This document shows positions 20,541 to 31,830 of a DNA stretch of 64,000 nt, in pieces. The DNA comes from Prochlorococcus sp. AG-402-O16 (GTDB lineage Bacteria > Cyanobacteriota > Cyanobacteriia > PCC-6307 > Cyanobiaceae): NCBI GenBank assembly GCA_003216415.1, contig QCIY01000001.1:124001-188000 (forward strand), in the 5' to 3' direction. The position numbers and the translations under genes are program-made. Within the stretch, counting starts at the first letter, position 1; the number at the start of each line of letters is the position of its first letter. Under the pieces are notes generated by a model. It was not told the DNA's origin. It saw nothing but the letters and a program-made list of their open reading frames with translations, and did not search any database.

Positions 20541-21716
20541 ATGAGAAATAATCTAAGAGATCAAATACCAGCATTAAAAAATAAGTATTATTTCAACTAT
20601 GGTGGACAAGGACCATTACCAAAATCTTCTCTAGAAGCAATAGTTAAAACTTGGGAAATTATCCAAGATTTAGGTCCATTTACCAATGATATGTGGCCTT
20701 TTATTTACAAAGAAATATTGACCACAAAAAGAATCATTGCGCAAAAATTAGGTATCAATTCAAAGAATGTAGCTTTAACCGAAAATATCTCTTCCGGTAT
20801 GATTTTGCCCTTTTGGGGAATAAAAGTAGAAGAAGGAGAAGAGTTGTTAATAAGTGACTGTGAACATCCAGGAGTAGTGGCTGCAAGTCGAGAATTTTGC
20901 AGAAGAAATAAATTGATATTCAAAATTTTACCAATCCAAAAAATTAAAAATCTAAACGACGAAAATATAATTTTAGAGATTTTGAAAAATCTAAATAGTA
21001 AGACTAAAATCCTAATTATTTCTCATATTTTATGGAACTTTGGATATAAAATTCCTTTAAAAGAAATTTCTATCGAATTAAAAAATAATCGAGAAAATTC
21101 TTATTTACTTGTTGATGGTGCTCAAACCTTTGGGCACATAAATATTGAAAAAGAAGTTTTTTATTCTGATTTATATTCAATAACTTCTCATAAATGGGCA
21201 TGTGGACCAGAAGGACTTGGAGCCATTTATGTCTCAGATAGATTTATTCATGAAACAGATCCAACAATAATTGGTTGGAAATCATTAAAAAAAGAACAAG
21301 GCATTTATGAGCCTTCAGATAATCTTTTTCATGATGATGCAAGGAAATTTGAAATAGCTACCTCTTGTATTCCTTTACTTGGTGGGCTCCGGAATTCTTT
21401 AGATCTTTTGGATAAAGACTGCCATGAAAAAGATAAAAACAAAAATATCAGAAAATTAAGTGGAAAACTTTGGGATGAATTAAATCAATTAAATGGTGTT
21501 GAATTGGTTTTAGAAAAAAAATATTTAAATGGGATTGTTAGTTTTAATATCGAAAATATTAAAGATAAGGATAAATTTGTAAAGAAACTTGGAGAAAAGA
21601 AAATTTGGATTAGAGTTTTAGAAGATCCAAAATGGTTTAGAGCATGCGTACATCAAATGACTACAAAAGCTGAGATTGATTTACTTGCTAAAGAGATAAA
21701 AAAAATATTGACTTAA
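20541..21716 (+). CDS. aminotransferase class V (NifS/isopenicillin epimerase-like PLP enzyme)
   Basis: YLLVDGAQTFGHINIEKEVFYSDLYSITSHKWACGPEGLGAIYV (SHKW PLP lysine). Confidence 0.88.
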   Translation: MRNNLRDQIPALKNKYYFNYGGQGPLPKSSLEAIVKTWEIIQDLGPFTNDMWPFIYKEILTTKRIIAQKLGINSKNVALTENISSGMILPFWGIKVEEGEELLISDCEHPGVVAASREFCRRNKLIFKILPIQKIKNLNDENIILEILKNLNSKTKILIISHILWNFGYKIPLKEISIELKNNRENSYLLVDGAQTFGHINIEKEVFYSDLYSITSHKWACGPEGLGAIYVSDRFIHETDPTIIGWKSLKKEQGIYEPSDNLFHDDARKFEIATSCIPLLGGLRNSLDLLDKDCHEKDKNKNIRKLSGKLWDELNQLNGVELVLEKKYLNGIVSFNIENIKDKDKFVKKLGEKKIWIRVLEDPKWFRACVHQMTTKAEIDLLAKEIKKILT

Positions 21717-21747
21717 AGATCTATTGATAATAAAGAAAAAGTTTAGT

Positions 21748-22452
21748 TTACCAAGGTATCTCCGAGTTGTCCCATGCAATAAATTTTCCACTAGATGCTG
21801 GAGTTTGATTTTTAATAATATTGATCAAGAATTGGGAAGATTTTTCTTTACTAAATAATTTATGTTTTGGAACAAATTTATGAAAAGGTCTTGATAGATC
21901 AGTATCTACTGTCCCTGGATGAAGCAATGTGATAGTAGCCTTTGGGAAACGTCTAGCCCATTCAATACTTAAAGATTTAAAAAACTGATTTTGCGCAGAT
22001 TTTGCAGCTCTATATGAATACCAACCTCCAGTTTGATTATCTCCAATGCTGCCCACTCTTGCACTTATACTTGCAAAATTAAAATCAAAATCTTTTGGTA
22101 TAAATTCTTCAATCGCTTTAGCTAATAAAATAGGAGAAAAGGCATTTATTGAAAAACTTTCCATCATATTTTTTTTATCAAGATGTTGTAATCTTTTTTC
22201 TGGTTGAAGAGAATCACTATGAAGTCTACCTGTAGCATTAACAACTAGCCTTAATTTTGAAGGATGATTTGATATTTTATTTTTCAACTGTAAAAGGGAT
22301 TGAGAATCCTCTATATCTAATTCCCAAAAAGCATTAAATTCACTCTTTCTTCCACACAAAACGACATCTAAATCTTTTTCACTTTCATCCAGATCTTTAG
22401 CTATTTGTGTTCCAATTCCACCTGCGCCTACAACTAAGGCTAAGCCTTTCAT
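21748..22452 (-). CDS. short-chain dehydrogenase/reductase
   Basis: LALVVGAGGIGTQIAKDL, WYSYRAAKSAQNQFFKSL (YxxxK), LLHPGTVDTDLSRPF. Confidence 0.88.
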   Translation of the reverse strand: MKGLALVVGAGGIGTQIAKDLDESEKDLDVVLCGRKSEFNAFWELDIEDSQSLLQLKNKISNHPSKLRLVVNATGRLHSDSLQPEKRLQHLDKKNMMESFSINAFSPILLAKAIEEFIPKDFDFNFASISARVGSIGDNQTGGWYSYRAAKSAQNQFFKSLSIEWARRFPKATITLLHPGTVDTDLSRPFHKFVPKHKLFSKEKSSQFLINIIKNQTPASSGKFIAWDNSEIPW

Positions 22453-22533
22453 TTCATTAAGAATAACTCCATTGATTCTAAGAAATTTTTCTTGTGCTTT
22501 GCGTAAAGATCTTTCTAATTTGATTAGGAAATT

Positions 22534-24069
22534 TTATTGAGATTTACTTTTTTCTTTTAATAATTTATAAGCTATTTTTCTATCATCAAAATTAATAACT
22601 TTATCATTGAGAATTTGGTAGTCTTCATGTCCTTTTCCTGCAATTAAAACAATATCTTCTTTATTGGCAAATTTAATAGATTCATTTATTGCTTTAAATC
22701 TATCAATCTCAATTGTTATTTTTTCTCTTTTTTTTATACCCATCAAAATATCATTTACTATCTTTTGGGGTTCTTCTGATCTTGGATTATCTGAAGTTAT
22801 AAAAAGTTGATCAGAAAACTCTTCAGCTATTGATCCCATTAAAGGCCTTTTACTACGGTCTCGATCTCCGCCACAGCCAAAAACAGTTATGAGTTTCCCT
22901 TCACAAAGTTTTTTAATTGATTGCAAAACTTTTTTTAATCCATCAGGAGTGTGGGCGTAATCTACAATTACTGTTGGAAGTGATCTTAAAACGACTTGAT
23001 TATCAATTTGTATTTTCTCCATTCTCCCAGGAGCACCAGGGAAAGATTGTATTAACTTTGATAGATCTTTTAAAGAAAAATTAAGTTTATACAAAATTGT
23101 GATTGCTTGAATCGCATTCATTAAATTAAATTCACCAACAAGTGGAACAAAAAGTTGAATTTTTTCCCTAGGTGTATGAAAAATACAGGTGGAACCATTT
23201 TCAGTAAATTTTTTATCTGTTACGAAAAAAAATTCATCATTTTCAAATTCACTTTCAGTAACCTTTGTAGAGACTAATGAAGATCTTTTTTCAAGATCAG
23301 ATGATAATTTAGATATCCAATGGTCATCATGATTTAACACACAAATTCCATCTTTTTCTTTTAAGTAAGGTGGGAAAAATAATTTTCTTTTTGTTTGAAA
23401 ATATGATTCCATGTCTAAGTGATAATCAAGATGATCTTGAGTTAAATTAGTAAAAATAGCCGCCTCGAATTCGCATCCTGATATCCTGTTTTGAGCAATA
23501 GAATGAGAACTTACCTCTAATATCGCGAATTCAGATTCTACCTCAACAGCAGCATTTAATTTCTTTTGAAGTTTATCGGCGAAATCAGTTGTATGAGAAG
23601 CCACTTCTGAAAAGCCAGGCCATCTATTGAGCAAGGTCCCAAATAATGCAGTCTTTTTCCCTAATTTTTTTAAAAGATATTCCAATAAAAAAGTAATTGT
23701 CGTTTTTCCATTTGTACCCGTAACACCAATAAGTTTAAGTTTTCTTGAAGGCCTATTCCAAAACTCAGCGACTATTTGACCAAAAATATAATCTAAATTA
23801 TCCTCTATAATCAAAATCCTTTCTCGATCAATAGATCCAATTTTCTCTTTTGCAGCAGACCCAATAATGGCAGCCTCCGCGCCATTTTCAATTGCCTCAA
23901 TACAATATTTTCCTCCATCAACATTTAAACCAGGCATACCTAAGAATAAAGTTCCTTTTTGAACTTCTTTAGAGTTAAAAGAAATATTATTGATTTCATG
24001 ATCGATTAATTCTAATGAAGGAATAATTCCTACCAAATCTAAAAGTTTATGTAATTTTATACATCTCAT
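22534..24069 (-). CDS. murE: UDP-N-acetylmuramoyl-tripeptide synthetase MurE
   Basis: GVTGTNGKTTITFLLEYLL, NLTQDHLDYHLDMESYFQTKRKLF, VDYAHTPDGLKKVL, TSDNPRSEEPQKIV. Confidence 0.95.
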   Translation of the reverse strand: MRCIKLHKLLDLVGIIPSLELIDHEINNISFNSKEVQKGTLFLGMPGLNVDGGKYCIEAIENGAEAAIIGSAAKEKIGSIDRERILIIEDNLDYIFGQIVAEFWNRPSRKLKLIGVTGTNGKTTITFLLEYLLKKLGKKTALFGTLLNRWPGFSEVASHTTDFADKLQKKLNAAVEVESEFAILEVSSHSIAQNRISGCEFEAAIFTNLTQDHLDYHLDMESYFQTKRKLFFPPYLKEKDGICVLNHDDHWISKLSSDLEKRSSLVSTKVTESEFENDEFFFVTDKKFTENGSTCIFHTPREKIQLFVPLVGEFNLMNAIQAITILYKLNFSLKDLSKLIQSFPGAPGRMEKIQIDNQVVLRSLPTVIVDYAHTPDGLKKVLQSIKKLCEGKLITVFGCGGDRDRSKRPLMGSIAEEFSDQLFITSDNPRSEEPQKIVNDILMGIKKREKITIEIDRFKAINESIKFANKEDIVLIAGKGHEDYQILNDKVINFDDRKIAYKLLKEKSKSQ

Positions 24070-24078
24070 ATAAAAAAA

Positions 24079-24381
24079 TTATTTCTCTAAAATGGTACTA
24101 ATATTTTTTTGAAACCAATTCTTTAATTGATTATCTTTTAATCTTGGAGAAATGCGAGGCAATTCTATAATCTCCTCTGACCTAATTCCTTCAACAGCAA
24201 TAACAGGTACTTCATAATCATATTTTTTATATTTATCTTTATATAAATCGACCCTATCAATATCAATTTCTTTGAGCTCCTCTAGATTAGGGAATAACTC
24301 ATTAAGATTTATTTCTGCCAGTTTGTTTTTTAATGAATCACAAAGGCAACATCCCTGCCTAACAAAAATAAATATTTTCAT
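24079..24381 (-). CDS. glutaredoxin-like (DUF836) protein
   Basis: MKIFIFVRQGCCLCDSLKNKL (CxxC, thioredoxin-like fold). Confidence 0.8.
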   Translation of the reverse strand: MKIFIFVRQGCCLCDSLKNKLAEINLNELFPNLEELKEIDIDRVDLYKDKYKKYDYEVPVIAVEGIRSEEIIELPRISPRLKDNQLKNWFQKNISTILEK

Positions 24382-24385
24382 TCAT

Positions 24386-24622
24386 TTAGTCAGGAACAGG
24401 GTCACATCCACAGGGAGTTAAAGGATGACATCTGCTTAATCTTCTTAAAGTTAACCATCCTCCCTTCCAAGGACCATGTCTAGTAATTGCCTCATATCCA
24501 TAAGAGCTGCAACTTGGAATAAATCTGCATCTTGGTCCGAAAAAAGGAGAAAACCACTTTTGATAAAACGAAATCATAAAAAGAAGTATAGAAGTAATTG
24601 ATTTATTAATAGTTTTGAACAC
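24386..24622 (-). CDS. yidD: membrane protein insertion efficiency factor YidD
   Basis: FYQKWFSPFFGPRCRFIPSCSSYGYEAITRHGPWKGGWLTLRRLSRCHPLTPCGCDPVP. Confidence 0.95.
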   Translation of the reverse strand: MFKTINKSITSILLFMISFYQKWFSPFFGPRCRFIPSCSSYGYEAITRHGPWKGGWLTLRRLSRCHPLTPCGCDPVPD

Positions 24623-24717
24623 TTTAATGATGTAAAATAAAATTTCCAGTAGTAATTAGTTTAATTGAATTTAATCAATTATCCAATTTATTGCAAATTT
24701 CTAATTAATTTAAAATT

Positions 24718-25326
24718 ATGTCAAGATACCGCGGCCCCAGATTAAGGGTTACGCGTCGCTTGGGAGAACTACCAGGTCTCACCAGGAAAGCTTCAAAGAA
24801 GTCTAATCCTCCAGGTCAGCACGGCCAAGCCCGTCGCAAGCGATCAGAATATGCAATTCGTCTAGAAGAAAAGCAGAAACTTAGGTTTAATTATGGAGTT
24901 TCTGAAAAACAACTAGTACGTTATGTAAAAAAAGCTAGAGCTCAAGAAGGATCTACAGGAACTAACCTACTAAGACTTTTAGAAAACAGACTTGATAATA
25001 TTTGTTTTAGATTAGGATTTGGAGGTACCATTCCAGGCTCAAGACAAATAGTAAATCATGGCCATGTAACCGTTAATGGAAAAGTTCTTGATATTGCTGG
25101 TTATCAATGCAAATCAGGTGATGTAATCGGAATTAAAGAAAACAAAGCAAGCAAAAAACTTGTAGAAGGCAATATAGAATTCCCTGGTTTAGCAAATGTC
25201 CCACCTCATCTTGATTTAGACAAACCTAAATTAACAGGAAAAATAAATGGGAAATGCGATAGAGAGTGGGTGGCTCTTGAAATAAACGAACTACTAGTTG
25301 TTGAATATTATTCCAGAAAAGTTTAA
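24718..25326 (+). CDS. rpsD: 30S ribosomal protein S4
   Basis: [55 protein letters not shown]. Confidence 0.98.
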   Translation: MSRYRGPRLRVTRRLGELPGLTRKASKKSNPPGQHGQARRKRSEYAIRLEEKQKLRFNYGVSEKQLVRYVKKARAQEGSTGTNLLRLLENRLDNICFRLGFGGTIPGSRQIVNHGHVTVNGKVLDIAGYQCKSGDVIGIKENKASKKLVEGNIEFPGLANVPPHLDLDKPKLTGKINGKCDREWVALEINELLVVEYYSRKV

Positions 25327-25402
25327 AACTACTTTTCTTTGGATTATTAAATCTCTCTTTTAAAAAATGAGAGATTTAATTTAATTCTTATTTTTAAAAA
25401 TA

Positions 25403-26566
25403 ATGGGAAATAGGGAAAATAATATAAAAAAGCCAGGTTTTAAGACCTTATCTATTCACCATGGGGAAACATTTGCAGAAGAAACTGGATGCGTTATGCC
25501 TCCTATTTTTTCTACATCTACTTTCAAACATGGAAATAAAGATAATTTCGACTACACAAGATCAGGCAATCCAAACTTTAGAATTCTAGAAAGCGTCCTT
25601 AAATCAATAGAAGATTCTAAATACTGTACAGTTTTTGGATCTGGAATTAGCGCGGTAACAGCAATTTCATCAACACTTAAATCAGGTGACAAGATACTCT
25701 GCGAATCAAATCTCTATGGTTGTACAGTGAGGATGTTCGAAAAAGTTTTCAAGAAATTTGGACTAGAAGTTTTATACACAGATTTTACAAACGAAGATAA
25801 TATAAAAAAGATTTCATACTTCGAACCAACCTTGATATGGCTAGAAAGTCCAACTAATCCACTTTTGAAGGTACTTGATATTAAGGCGATTTGTGATGAA
25901 GCGAATAAACTACAAATCCCAGTAGTTGTAGACAACACCTTTTCAACGGCACTTATTCAAAAACCATTAGACCTTGGTGCAACACTATCACTCGTAAGCA
26001 CAACAAAATTCATTAATGGACATAGTGATGCGCTTGGTGGAGCAGTCCTGACAAATAATGAGGTATGGAATAGTAAGATGCTTTTCTCTCAAAAAGCTCT
26101 AGGGCTTCAACCATCCCCTTTTGATAGTTGGCTCATTACGAGAGGAGTAAAAACTCTTCCTTTAAGAATCGAACAACAAACGCAAAGTGCAAAATTAATT
26201 TCTGAAGAATTAGAGAATCATAAAATAATTAGTAAAGTAATTTATCCTTTTAATCAAAAACATCCGCAATTTAATTTAGCAAAATCGCAAATGAGATCTG
26301 GAGGTTCGATGATCACCATAAAATTAAATCTTAAAAAAGAGGATACTTTTAAATTTTGCAAATCTCTCAAATATTTCTCGCTAGCAGAAAGCCTTGGAGG
26401 AGTTGAAAGTTTAATTTGTCACCCCGCAACAATGACTCATGCTTCTGTTGATGATGAAACAAAAAATCTTTTAGGGATAGATGATGCTCTTGTCAGATTA
26501 TCTATTGGATGTGAAGAAACAAACGATTTAATCTCAGACATATTATTTGCTTTAAATAAATTCTGA
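25403..26566 (+). CDS. trans-sulfuration PLP enzyme (cystathionine gamma-synthase/lyase family)
   Basis: TLSIHHGETFAEETGCVMPPIFSTSTF, WLESPTNPLLKVLDI, LVSTTKFINGHSDALGGAVL, SLGGVESLICHPATMTHA. Confidence 0.9.
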   Translation: MGNRENNIKKPGFKTLSIHHGETFAEETGCVMPPIFSTSTFKHGNKDNFDYTRSGNPNFRILESVLKSIEDSKYCTVFGSGISAVTAISSTLKSGDKILCESNLYGCTVRMFEKVFKKFGLEVLYTDFTNEDNIKKISYFEPTLIWLESPTNPLLKVLDIKAICDEANKLQIPVVVDNTFSTALIQKPLDLGATLSLVSTTKFINGHSDALGGAVLTNNEVWNSKMLFSQKALGLQPSPFDSWLITRGVKTLPLRIEQQTQSAKLISEELENHKIISKVIYPFNQKHPQFNLAKSQMRSGGSMITIKLNLKKEDTFKFCKSLKYFSLAESLGGVESLICHPATMTHASVDDETKNLLGIDDALVRLSIGCEETNDLISDILFALNKF

Positions 26567-26569
26567 AAA

Positions 26570-28039
26570 TTGAGAGATTTACTTAAAAACCCTATATGGA
26601 AAAATTTAGAGTTGGGATATTCTATTCCTGATAGTATTCATGCTGTTTCTGTAGCATTACCAACTTGGAATGATGTAATAAATTACGAGGAAAAAAATCA
26701 AGAATGTATGAATTTATTGAAGTCCATTTACCCAAGATTCGGGCTAAACCCCATAGTGAAAAGATTATGCGAAAAAGTAAAAAAGGAAAATTACTACAAA
26801 AATAAAAGTATCTGGCCATATCCAAATGAAAGCATAGCTTTTAAAGCTAAAAAATACATTGATAGAAATACTTCTGAACAATTCACATTAATAGAAAGAA
26901 GAGATAATTTAGCTTTCTTAATAACTGAAAAAGAAGGAAGTATTTATGCAAAATCTTTTTGGCAACATACTGGTCTTGGTTTATCTTCAAGGGCTGCTGC
27001 TGCAGAACTAGGTCTTGAAGATTGCCCTCCAAAATCTTACGTAAATGAATGTTCTCAAAGAATAAAAAATAGAATTTCTAAATCTACAAAAATTAACTCT
27101 AATGATATTCACTTAACTTCATCTGGAATGTCTGCATTGCATACATCATTAGAAATCATATATAAATTATTTCCAGCTAAACCTACACTCCAAATTGGTT
27201 TTCCATATGTAGATGTACTTAAATTACCAATGAATATCTTTCATGGAGCCAAGTTAATAACAGAAGAAAATTGCGAGGATATTGAATTAGAAATCAAAAG
27301 AATAAAGCCATCAGCATTAATTATTGAACTACCGAGTAATCCAATGCTCAAATGTGTAAACATTAAAAAAATTTCAAAAATAGCAAAAAAGTTAAATATT
27401 CCCTTAATTGTTGACGATACAATTGGTTCAAATTTAAATATAAATTCCCTAGAACATGCAGATATAGTTTTTACTTCACTTACAAAAATTTTTTCAGGTA
27501 GTGGTGATATTCTTGCCGGATCATTAATACTAAATCCAAAAAGCAAATGGATTGATCAATTTAGAAATGTATTAAACGAGATTAATCTTCCAACACTTTC
27601 CGATGGAGATACAGTTTATCTAGAGAAAGTTAGTAGAGATGTAAATCAAAGAGTTTTTGAACAAAATAAAGCATGTTTAGAATTAAAAAAAAGATTAGAG
27701 ACCCGTAGCGAGATTAAAAATATTTTCCATCCTGAAAATTGTCCAAATTTTAATTCTTTACTTACTTCTGATGGAGGATACGGCTGCTTATTATCATTTG
27801 AATTAAATGGAGGATTGAACAAAGCTAAAAAATTTTATGATTCTCTACAAGTATCTAAAGGACCTAGTTTAGGTACAAAATTTACTCTAGTTTGTCCTTA
27901 TGTTTTACTAGCTCATTATGACGAGTTGGATTGGGCTGAAAGTTTTGGTATACCTTCGCACCTTATAAGAGTATCAGTTGGTTTAGAAGACCAAGATCAA
28001 TTGTGGAAAAGCTTTTCTGAAGCACTAAATAATTTCTAA
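26570..28039 (+). CDS. second cystathionine gamma-synthase-like PLP enzyme
   Basis: Divergent Cys/Met metabolism PLP fold: SALIIELPSNPMLKCVNI, IVFTSLTKIFSGSGDILAGSLILN; TTG start 3 bp after the preceding stop. Confidence 0.85.
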   Translation: MRDLLKNPIWKNLELGYSIPDSIHAVSVALPTWNDVINYEEKNQECMNLLKSIYPRFGLNPIVKRLCEKVKKENYYKNKSIWPYPNESIAFKAKKYIDRNTSEQFTLIERRDNLAFLITEKEGSIYAKSFWQHTGLGLSSRAAAAELGLEDCPPKSYVNECSQRIKNRISKSTKINSNDIHLTSSGMSALHTSLEIIYKLFPAKPTLQIGFPYVDVLKLPMNIFHGAKLITEENCEDIELEIKRIKPSALIIELPSNPMLKCVNIKKISKIAKKLNIPLIVDDTIGSNLNINSLEHADIVFTSLTKIFSGSGDILAGSLILNPKSKWIDQFRNVLNEINLPTLSDGDTVYLEKVSRDVNQRVFEQNKACLELKKRLETRSEIKNIFHPENCPNFNSLLTSDGGYGCLLSFELNGGLNKAKKFYDSLQVSKGPSLGTKFTLVCPYVLLAHYDELDWAESFGIPSHLIRVSVGLEDQDQLWKSFSEALNNF

Positions 28040-28123
28040 ATTCCTAGTATTTACCGTATAGAAACTTATATACTATTTTTCTGAATAATAGTTAGTATTA
28101 ATATATATTTTCTCTATATATAA

Positions 28124-29110
28124 ATGGCAAAAATTTATGAGGACAACAGTTTTGCTATTGGAAACACTCCATTAGTAAAATTAAAATCAGTTACTAAAAA
28201 CGCGAAAGCTACAGTACTTGCAAAAATTGAAGGTAGAAACCCTGCTTACAGTGTCAAATGTAGGATTGGCGCAAACATGATCTGGGATGCAGAGAAAAGT
28301 GGGAAGCTTACAAAAGACAAAACTATTGTTGAGCCAACTTCTGGGAATACAGGAATTGCTCTAGCTTTTACTGCTTCAGCAAGAGGTTATAAACTGATCC
28401 TTACAATGCCAGAATCCATGTCAATTGAGAGGAGAAGGGTTATGGCAGTGTTGGGTGCTGAAATTGTTTTAACAGAGGCATCTAAAGGTATGCCTGGAGC
28501 AATAGCTAAAGCTAAAGAAATTGCAGAAAGTAATCCTTCTCAATATTTTATGCCAGGTCAATTTGATAATCCAGCAAACCCTGAAATTCATTTCAAAACT
28601 ACTGGGCCAGAAATCTGGGATGATTGCGATGGTGAAATTGATGTTTTAGTTGCAGGGGTTGGGACTGGCGGCACAATTACAGGAGTTTCAAGATACATTA
28701 AGCAAGAGAAGGGCAAAAATATTACTTCTGTAGCTGTAGAACCCTCACATAGTCCTGTTATTACACAAACGATGAATGGAGAAGAGGTTAAATCTGGACC
28801 ACATAAAATTCAAGGAATTGGAGCAGGATTTATTCCTAAGAACCTTGACTTGTCAATTGTTGATAAGGTTGAACAGGTAACAAATGACGAGTCAATCGAG
28901 ATGGCTCTTAGATTAGCAAAAGAAGAAGGTTTATTAGTTGGAATATCTTGTGGAGCTGCTGCTGCTGCTGCTGTTAGATTAGCTGAACAAGATGAATATG
29001 CGGGAAAAACTATTGTAGTTGTTCTACCTGATTTAGCAGAGAGATATTTATCATCAATTATGTTTACTGAAGTTCCAAGCGGAATCATTCAAGAACCAGT
29101 CAAAGCCTAA
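28124..29110 (+). CDS. cysK: cysteine synthase A
   Basis: [60 protein letters not shown]. Confidence 0.95.
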   Translation: MAKIYEDNSFAIGNTPLVKLKSVTKNAKATVLAKIEGRNPAYSVKCRIGANMIWDAEKSGKLTKDKTIVEPTSGNTGIALAFTASARGYKLILTMPESMSIERRRVMAVLGAEIVLTEASKGMPGAIAKAKEIAESNPSQYFMPGQFDNPANPEIHFKTTGPEIWDDCDGEIDVLVAGVGTGGTITGVSRYIKQEKGKNITSVAVEPSHSPVITQTMNGEEVKSGPHKIQGIGAGFIPKNLDLSIVDKVEQVTNDESIEMALRLAKEEGLLVGISCGAAAAAAVRLAEQDEYAGKTIVVVLPDLAERYLSSIMFTEVPSGIIQEPVKA

Positions 29111-30237
29111 ATATATTTTTTCTCCAGTAATGAATCTGGTGAAATATACATAGCATCGCCATAAGAGAAAAATCTAAATTTTTCTCTTATGGCTTTTTTA
29201 TACAAATCTAATAATCTTTCTCTACCAATCATTGCACTTACTAATAGTAATAAAGAGCTTTTAGGAAGATGAAAATTAGTTAATAATCCATCAACTACCT
29301 TAAATTTATAACCTGGCTTAATTACTAAATCCACGTATTTCGCTATCGGAATAAAGTCATTAATTTCGTGAGAATAACAACTTTCAAGAGCTCTCACGCT
29401 AGTTGTCCCAATAGCAATTATTCTTCTATCTGTTTTCTTTATTTTTTTTATTTCCTCCACTACTTCCTTATTAACACTTACCCATTCTTTATGAAGTTTT
29501 AAGTCACTTAGATCTTCTTGATCAATTGGTTTGAATGTTCCATAGCCCACGTGCAAAGTTATCGGTAAAATTATTACTCCTTTTTTTTTTAGATTGGAAA
29601 TAAGACTTTTGCTTAAGTGTAAACCAGCAGTTGGCGCGGCAACGGCCCCTGGATTAGTTGCATACTCAGTTTGATAACTATTCTGATGAAAAGATTCTTC
29701 TTCGGTATTTTTTATATAAGGCGGGAGAGGTATTTCACCGTATTTATCAAGAAGATCATTCATTGAATTGAGATCAGTTATATTTTCCGGAAATTTAATA
29801 AATCTCCCTCCAGTTTCTTCATCAACCCCATCAACCATCAAATTAATATCTTGTGAAGAAGGAGATTTTAATATTATTTTTCTATTTATTTTTAACTTTT
29901 TCGCTGGCTTTGCCAAACATAACCAAACACATTCATGGGATCTTTCTAAGACTAATAATTCGACTAACGTCCTATTTTCTAATTCAACCTTCAACCTAGC
30001 TTTCATTACTTTAGTATTGTTTACAACTACAAGATCCCCTTTTCTAAATTCATCTAAAAGATTCTTGGTAAATTTATTAGTTAAACAGTTCTCTTCTAAA
30101 ACACTATTCCTCACTATCATCAATCTTGATTCATGCCTTATTGCAGAAGGTTTATTAGCAATTAATGAAGGATCAAGAAAGTAGTCATAAGCTCCAAGCT
30201 TATAATCTCTTTCTTCATTATTAATTTGAGATATCAA
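29107..30237 (-). CDS. queA: S-adenosylmethionine:tRNA ribosyltransferase-isomerase
   Basis: [50 protein letters not shown]. Confidence 0.95.
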   Translation of the reverse strand: MISQINNEERDYKLGAYDYFLDPSLIANKPSAIRHESRLMIVRNSVLEENCLTNKFTKNLLDEFRKGDLVVVNNTKVMKARLKVELENRTLVELLVLERSHECVWLCLAKPAKKLKINRKIILKSPSSQDINLMVDGVDEETGGRFIKFPENITDLNSMNDLLDKYGEIPLPPYIKNTEEESFHQNSYQTEYATNPGAVAAPTAGLHLSKSLISNLKKKGVIILPITLHVGYGTFKPIDQEDLSDLKLHKEWVSVNKEVVEEIKKIKKTDRRIIAIGTTSVRALESCYSHEINDFIPIAKYVDLVIKPGYKFKVVDGLLTNFHLPKSSLLLLVSAMIGRERLLDLYKKAIREKFRFFSYGDAMYISPDSLLEKKYI

Positions 30238-30243
30238 TTAAAT

Positions 30244-31611
30244 TTAAGATACAAGTGTCTCTGGCTCATTTTCGATCAGGTAAGCCAAGTCTTTTAAGAA
30301 TGAAGCACCATCAGCTCCATAGATCACTCTGTGATCAGCTGTTAGATTTACTTGCATTATTTTTTTTACAGAAATTGAACCATCGCTATTAGCTAAAACA
30401 GTTGGTTTCGATGATGCTATCGCCAAGATCGCACCAGTACCTGGGGGTAGAATTGCATCAAATCTATCAACTCCAAACATACCAAGGTTAGATAAGGTAA
30501 ATGTTCCCGTTGAGTATTCATCAGGTTCTAATTGTTTTGATCTTGATCTTTTTACAAGATCTTTCCATTCCCTAGATAATTCAAACAAATCAGTATTGCA
30601 TGGTTCTTTTAATACTGGAGTTATTAATCCACCATCTTCCATTGCAACAGCAACAGCAATATTTATATTTTCTGGATAAGAAATTCCATTTTCCGAAAAA
30701 CTTGAGTTAACTTGAGGATGTTTCTTTAGTGTCTTTGCGACTGCCTTTACAAGCAAAGCAGTCATAGTCACTCCATTCTGTTTTACCTTTTTGTAAAAAT
30801 TATCTAATTTATCTGTATTTATAGAGTATCCCACCCTAAAACATGGAACATCTAAACTAGATTCCATATTTTTATTTACTGCTTTTTGAAGAGTATTAAA
30901 TTGAACTGTTTCTCCAGGATTACCAAAACTATTTCCTGAAGTTTCTGGCTTACTTTCAACTCCCAAATTTGAACTAGAAATACTTGCAGGAGAACCACCT
31001 TCTCCTATCCATGGTATAGAGACAGGTTGACCGTTAGCCTTTAAAATATCATCGGCTTGAATTCTTCCATGAGGTCCAGATCCATGAACCTTTGCCAAGT
31101 CAACACCCATTTGAGAGGCAAGTTTTTTTGCTCTTGGAGATGCAATTACCCTTGAAGAGACATTACTTGTAGCAGCACTAATTTGATCGCTATTAAAAGA
31201 TGGTACAAGCTTTTTACTCTTTAAGACGACTTCTTTTTCTTCTTTTTCAACATTTTCATTTTGTGAGACTGGTTTTTCTTCGGTTTTATTGCTTACCAAT
31301 TCAAGTTGGTCTGAAGTAGAGACTTCGGATTGATTTCCTTTATTTTGTTCCTGAACTGAAGCTATCTCATCCTCATTTTCTACAATGAGACCAATAGTTT
31401 CTCCAACAGGTGCAGTGCTGCCAGCAGGCATTAAAACTGCTGCAAGATATCCATCTTGAAAAGATTCAACATCCATATCTGCCTTGTCAGATTCAACAAC
31501 CAAGACAGATTCGCCTCTTTCAACCTTATCTCCCGGATTTTTCAACCATTCCACAATCTTGCCCTCCGTCATAGTAGAACTCAAGGCAGGCATGAATATT
31601 TCGTGAGACAT
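30244..31611 (-). CDS. pdhC: dihydrolipoamide acetyltransferase (PDH E2)
   Basis: Lipoyl domain VVESDKADMDVESF, E3-binding RVIASPRAKKLASQMGVDLAKVHGSGPHGRIQADDI, catalytic TLSNLGMFGVDRFDAILPPGTGAILAI...TADHRVIYGADGA. Confidence 0.95.
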   Translation of the reverse strand: MSHEIFMPALSSTMTEGKIVEWLKNPGDKVERGESVLVVESDKADMDVESFQDGYLAAVLMPAGSTAPVGETIGLIVENEDEIASVQEQNKGNQSEVSTSDQLELVSNKTEEKPVSQNENVEKEEKEVVLKSKKLVPSFNSDQISAATSNVSSRVIASPRAKKLASQMGVDLAKVHGSGPHGRIQADDILKANGQPVSIPWIGEGGSPASISSSNLGVESKPETSGNSFGNPGETVQFNTLQKAVNKNMESSLDVPCFRVGYSINTDKLDNFYKKVKQNGVTMTALLVKAVAKTLKKHPQVNSSFSENGISYPENINIAVAVAMEDGGLITPVLKEPCNTDLFELSREWKDLVKRSRSKQLEPDEYSTGTFTLSNLGMFGVDRFDAILPPGTGAILAIASSKPTVLANSDGSISVKKIMQVNLTADHRVIYGADGASFLKDLAYLIENEPETLVS

Positions 31612-31830
31612 AAGAAAATTGTTATTGCATAAGTTTTAAGGGATTTTTACCAAACTTTCAAAAGTTTTTATGATTAAGAACCCTTTTAACTCTTGATCTA
31701 ATTATACGAAATCATGTTCACAGTGGGAACTCTTAAAACTTAAGAAAGTAATAATTTAGATCGATTAGAGTTTAAAACTTTTCGCAATTAAGCTCTGCTT
31801 ATTTTTATCAAAAATACTAAATCTTTTTAT

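Noticed and set aside
28810-29088. 92-aa - ORF antisense to cysK
   Set aside because: Ala-rich shadow of the GCT repeats in cysK.
29768-30184. 138-aa + ORF antisense to queA
   Set aside because: Shadow ORF opposite a clear QueA reading frame.
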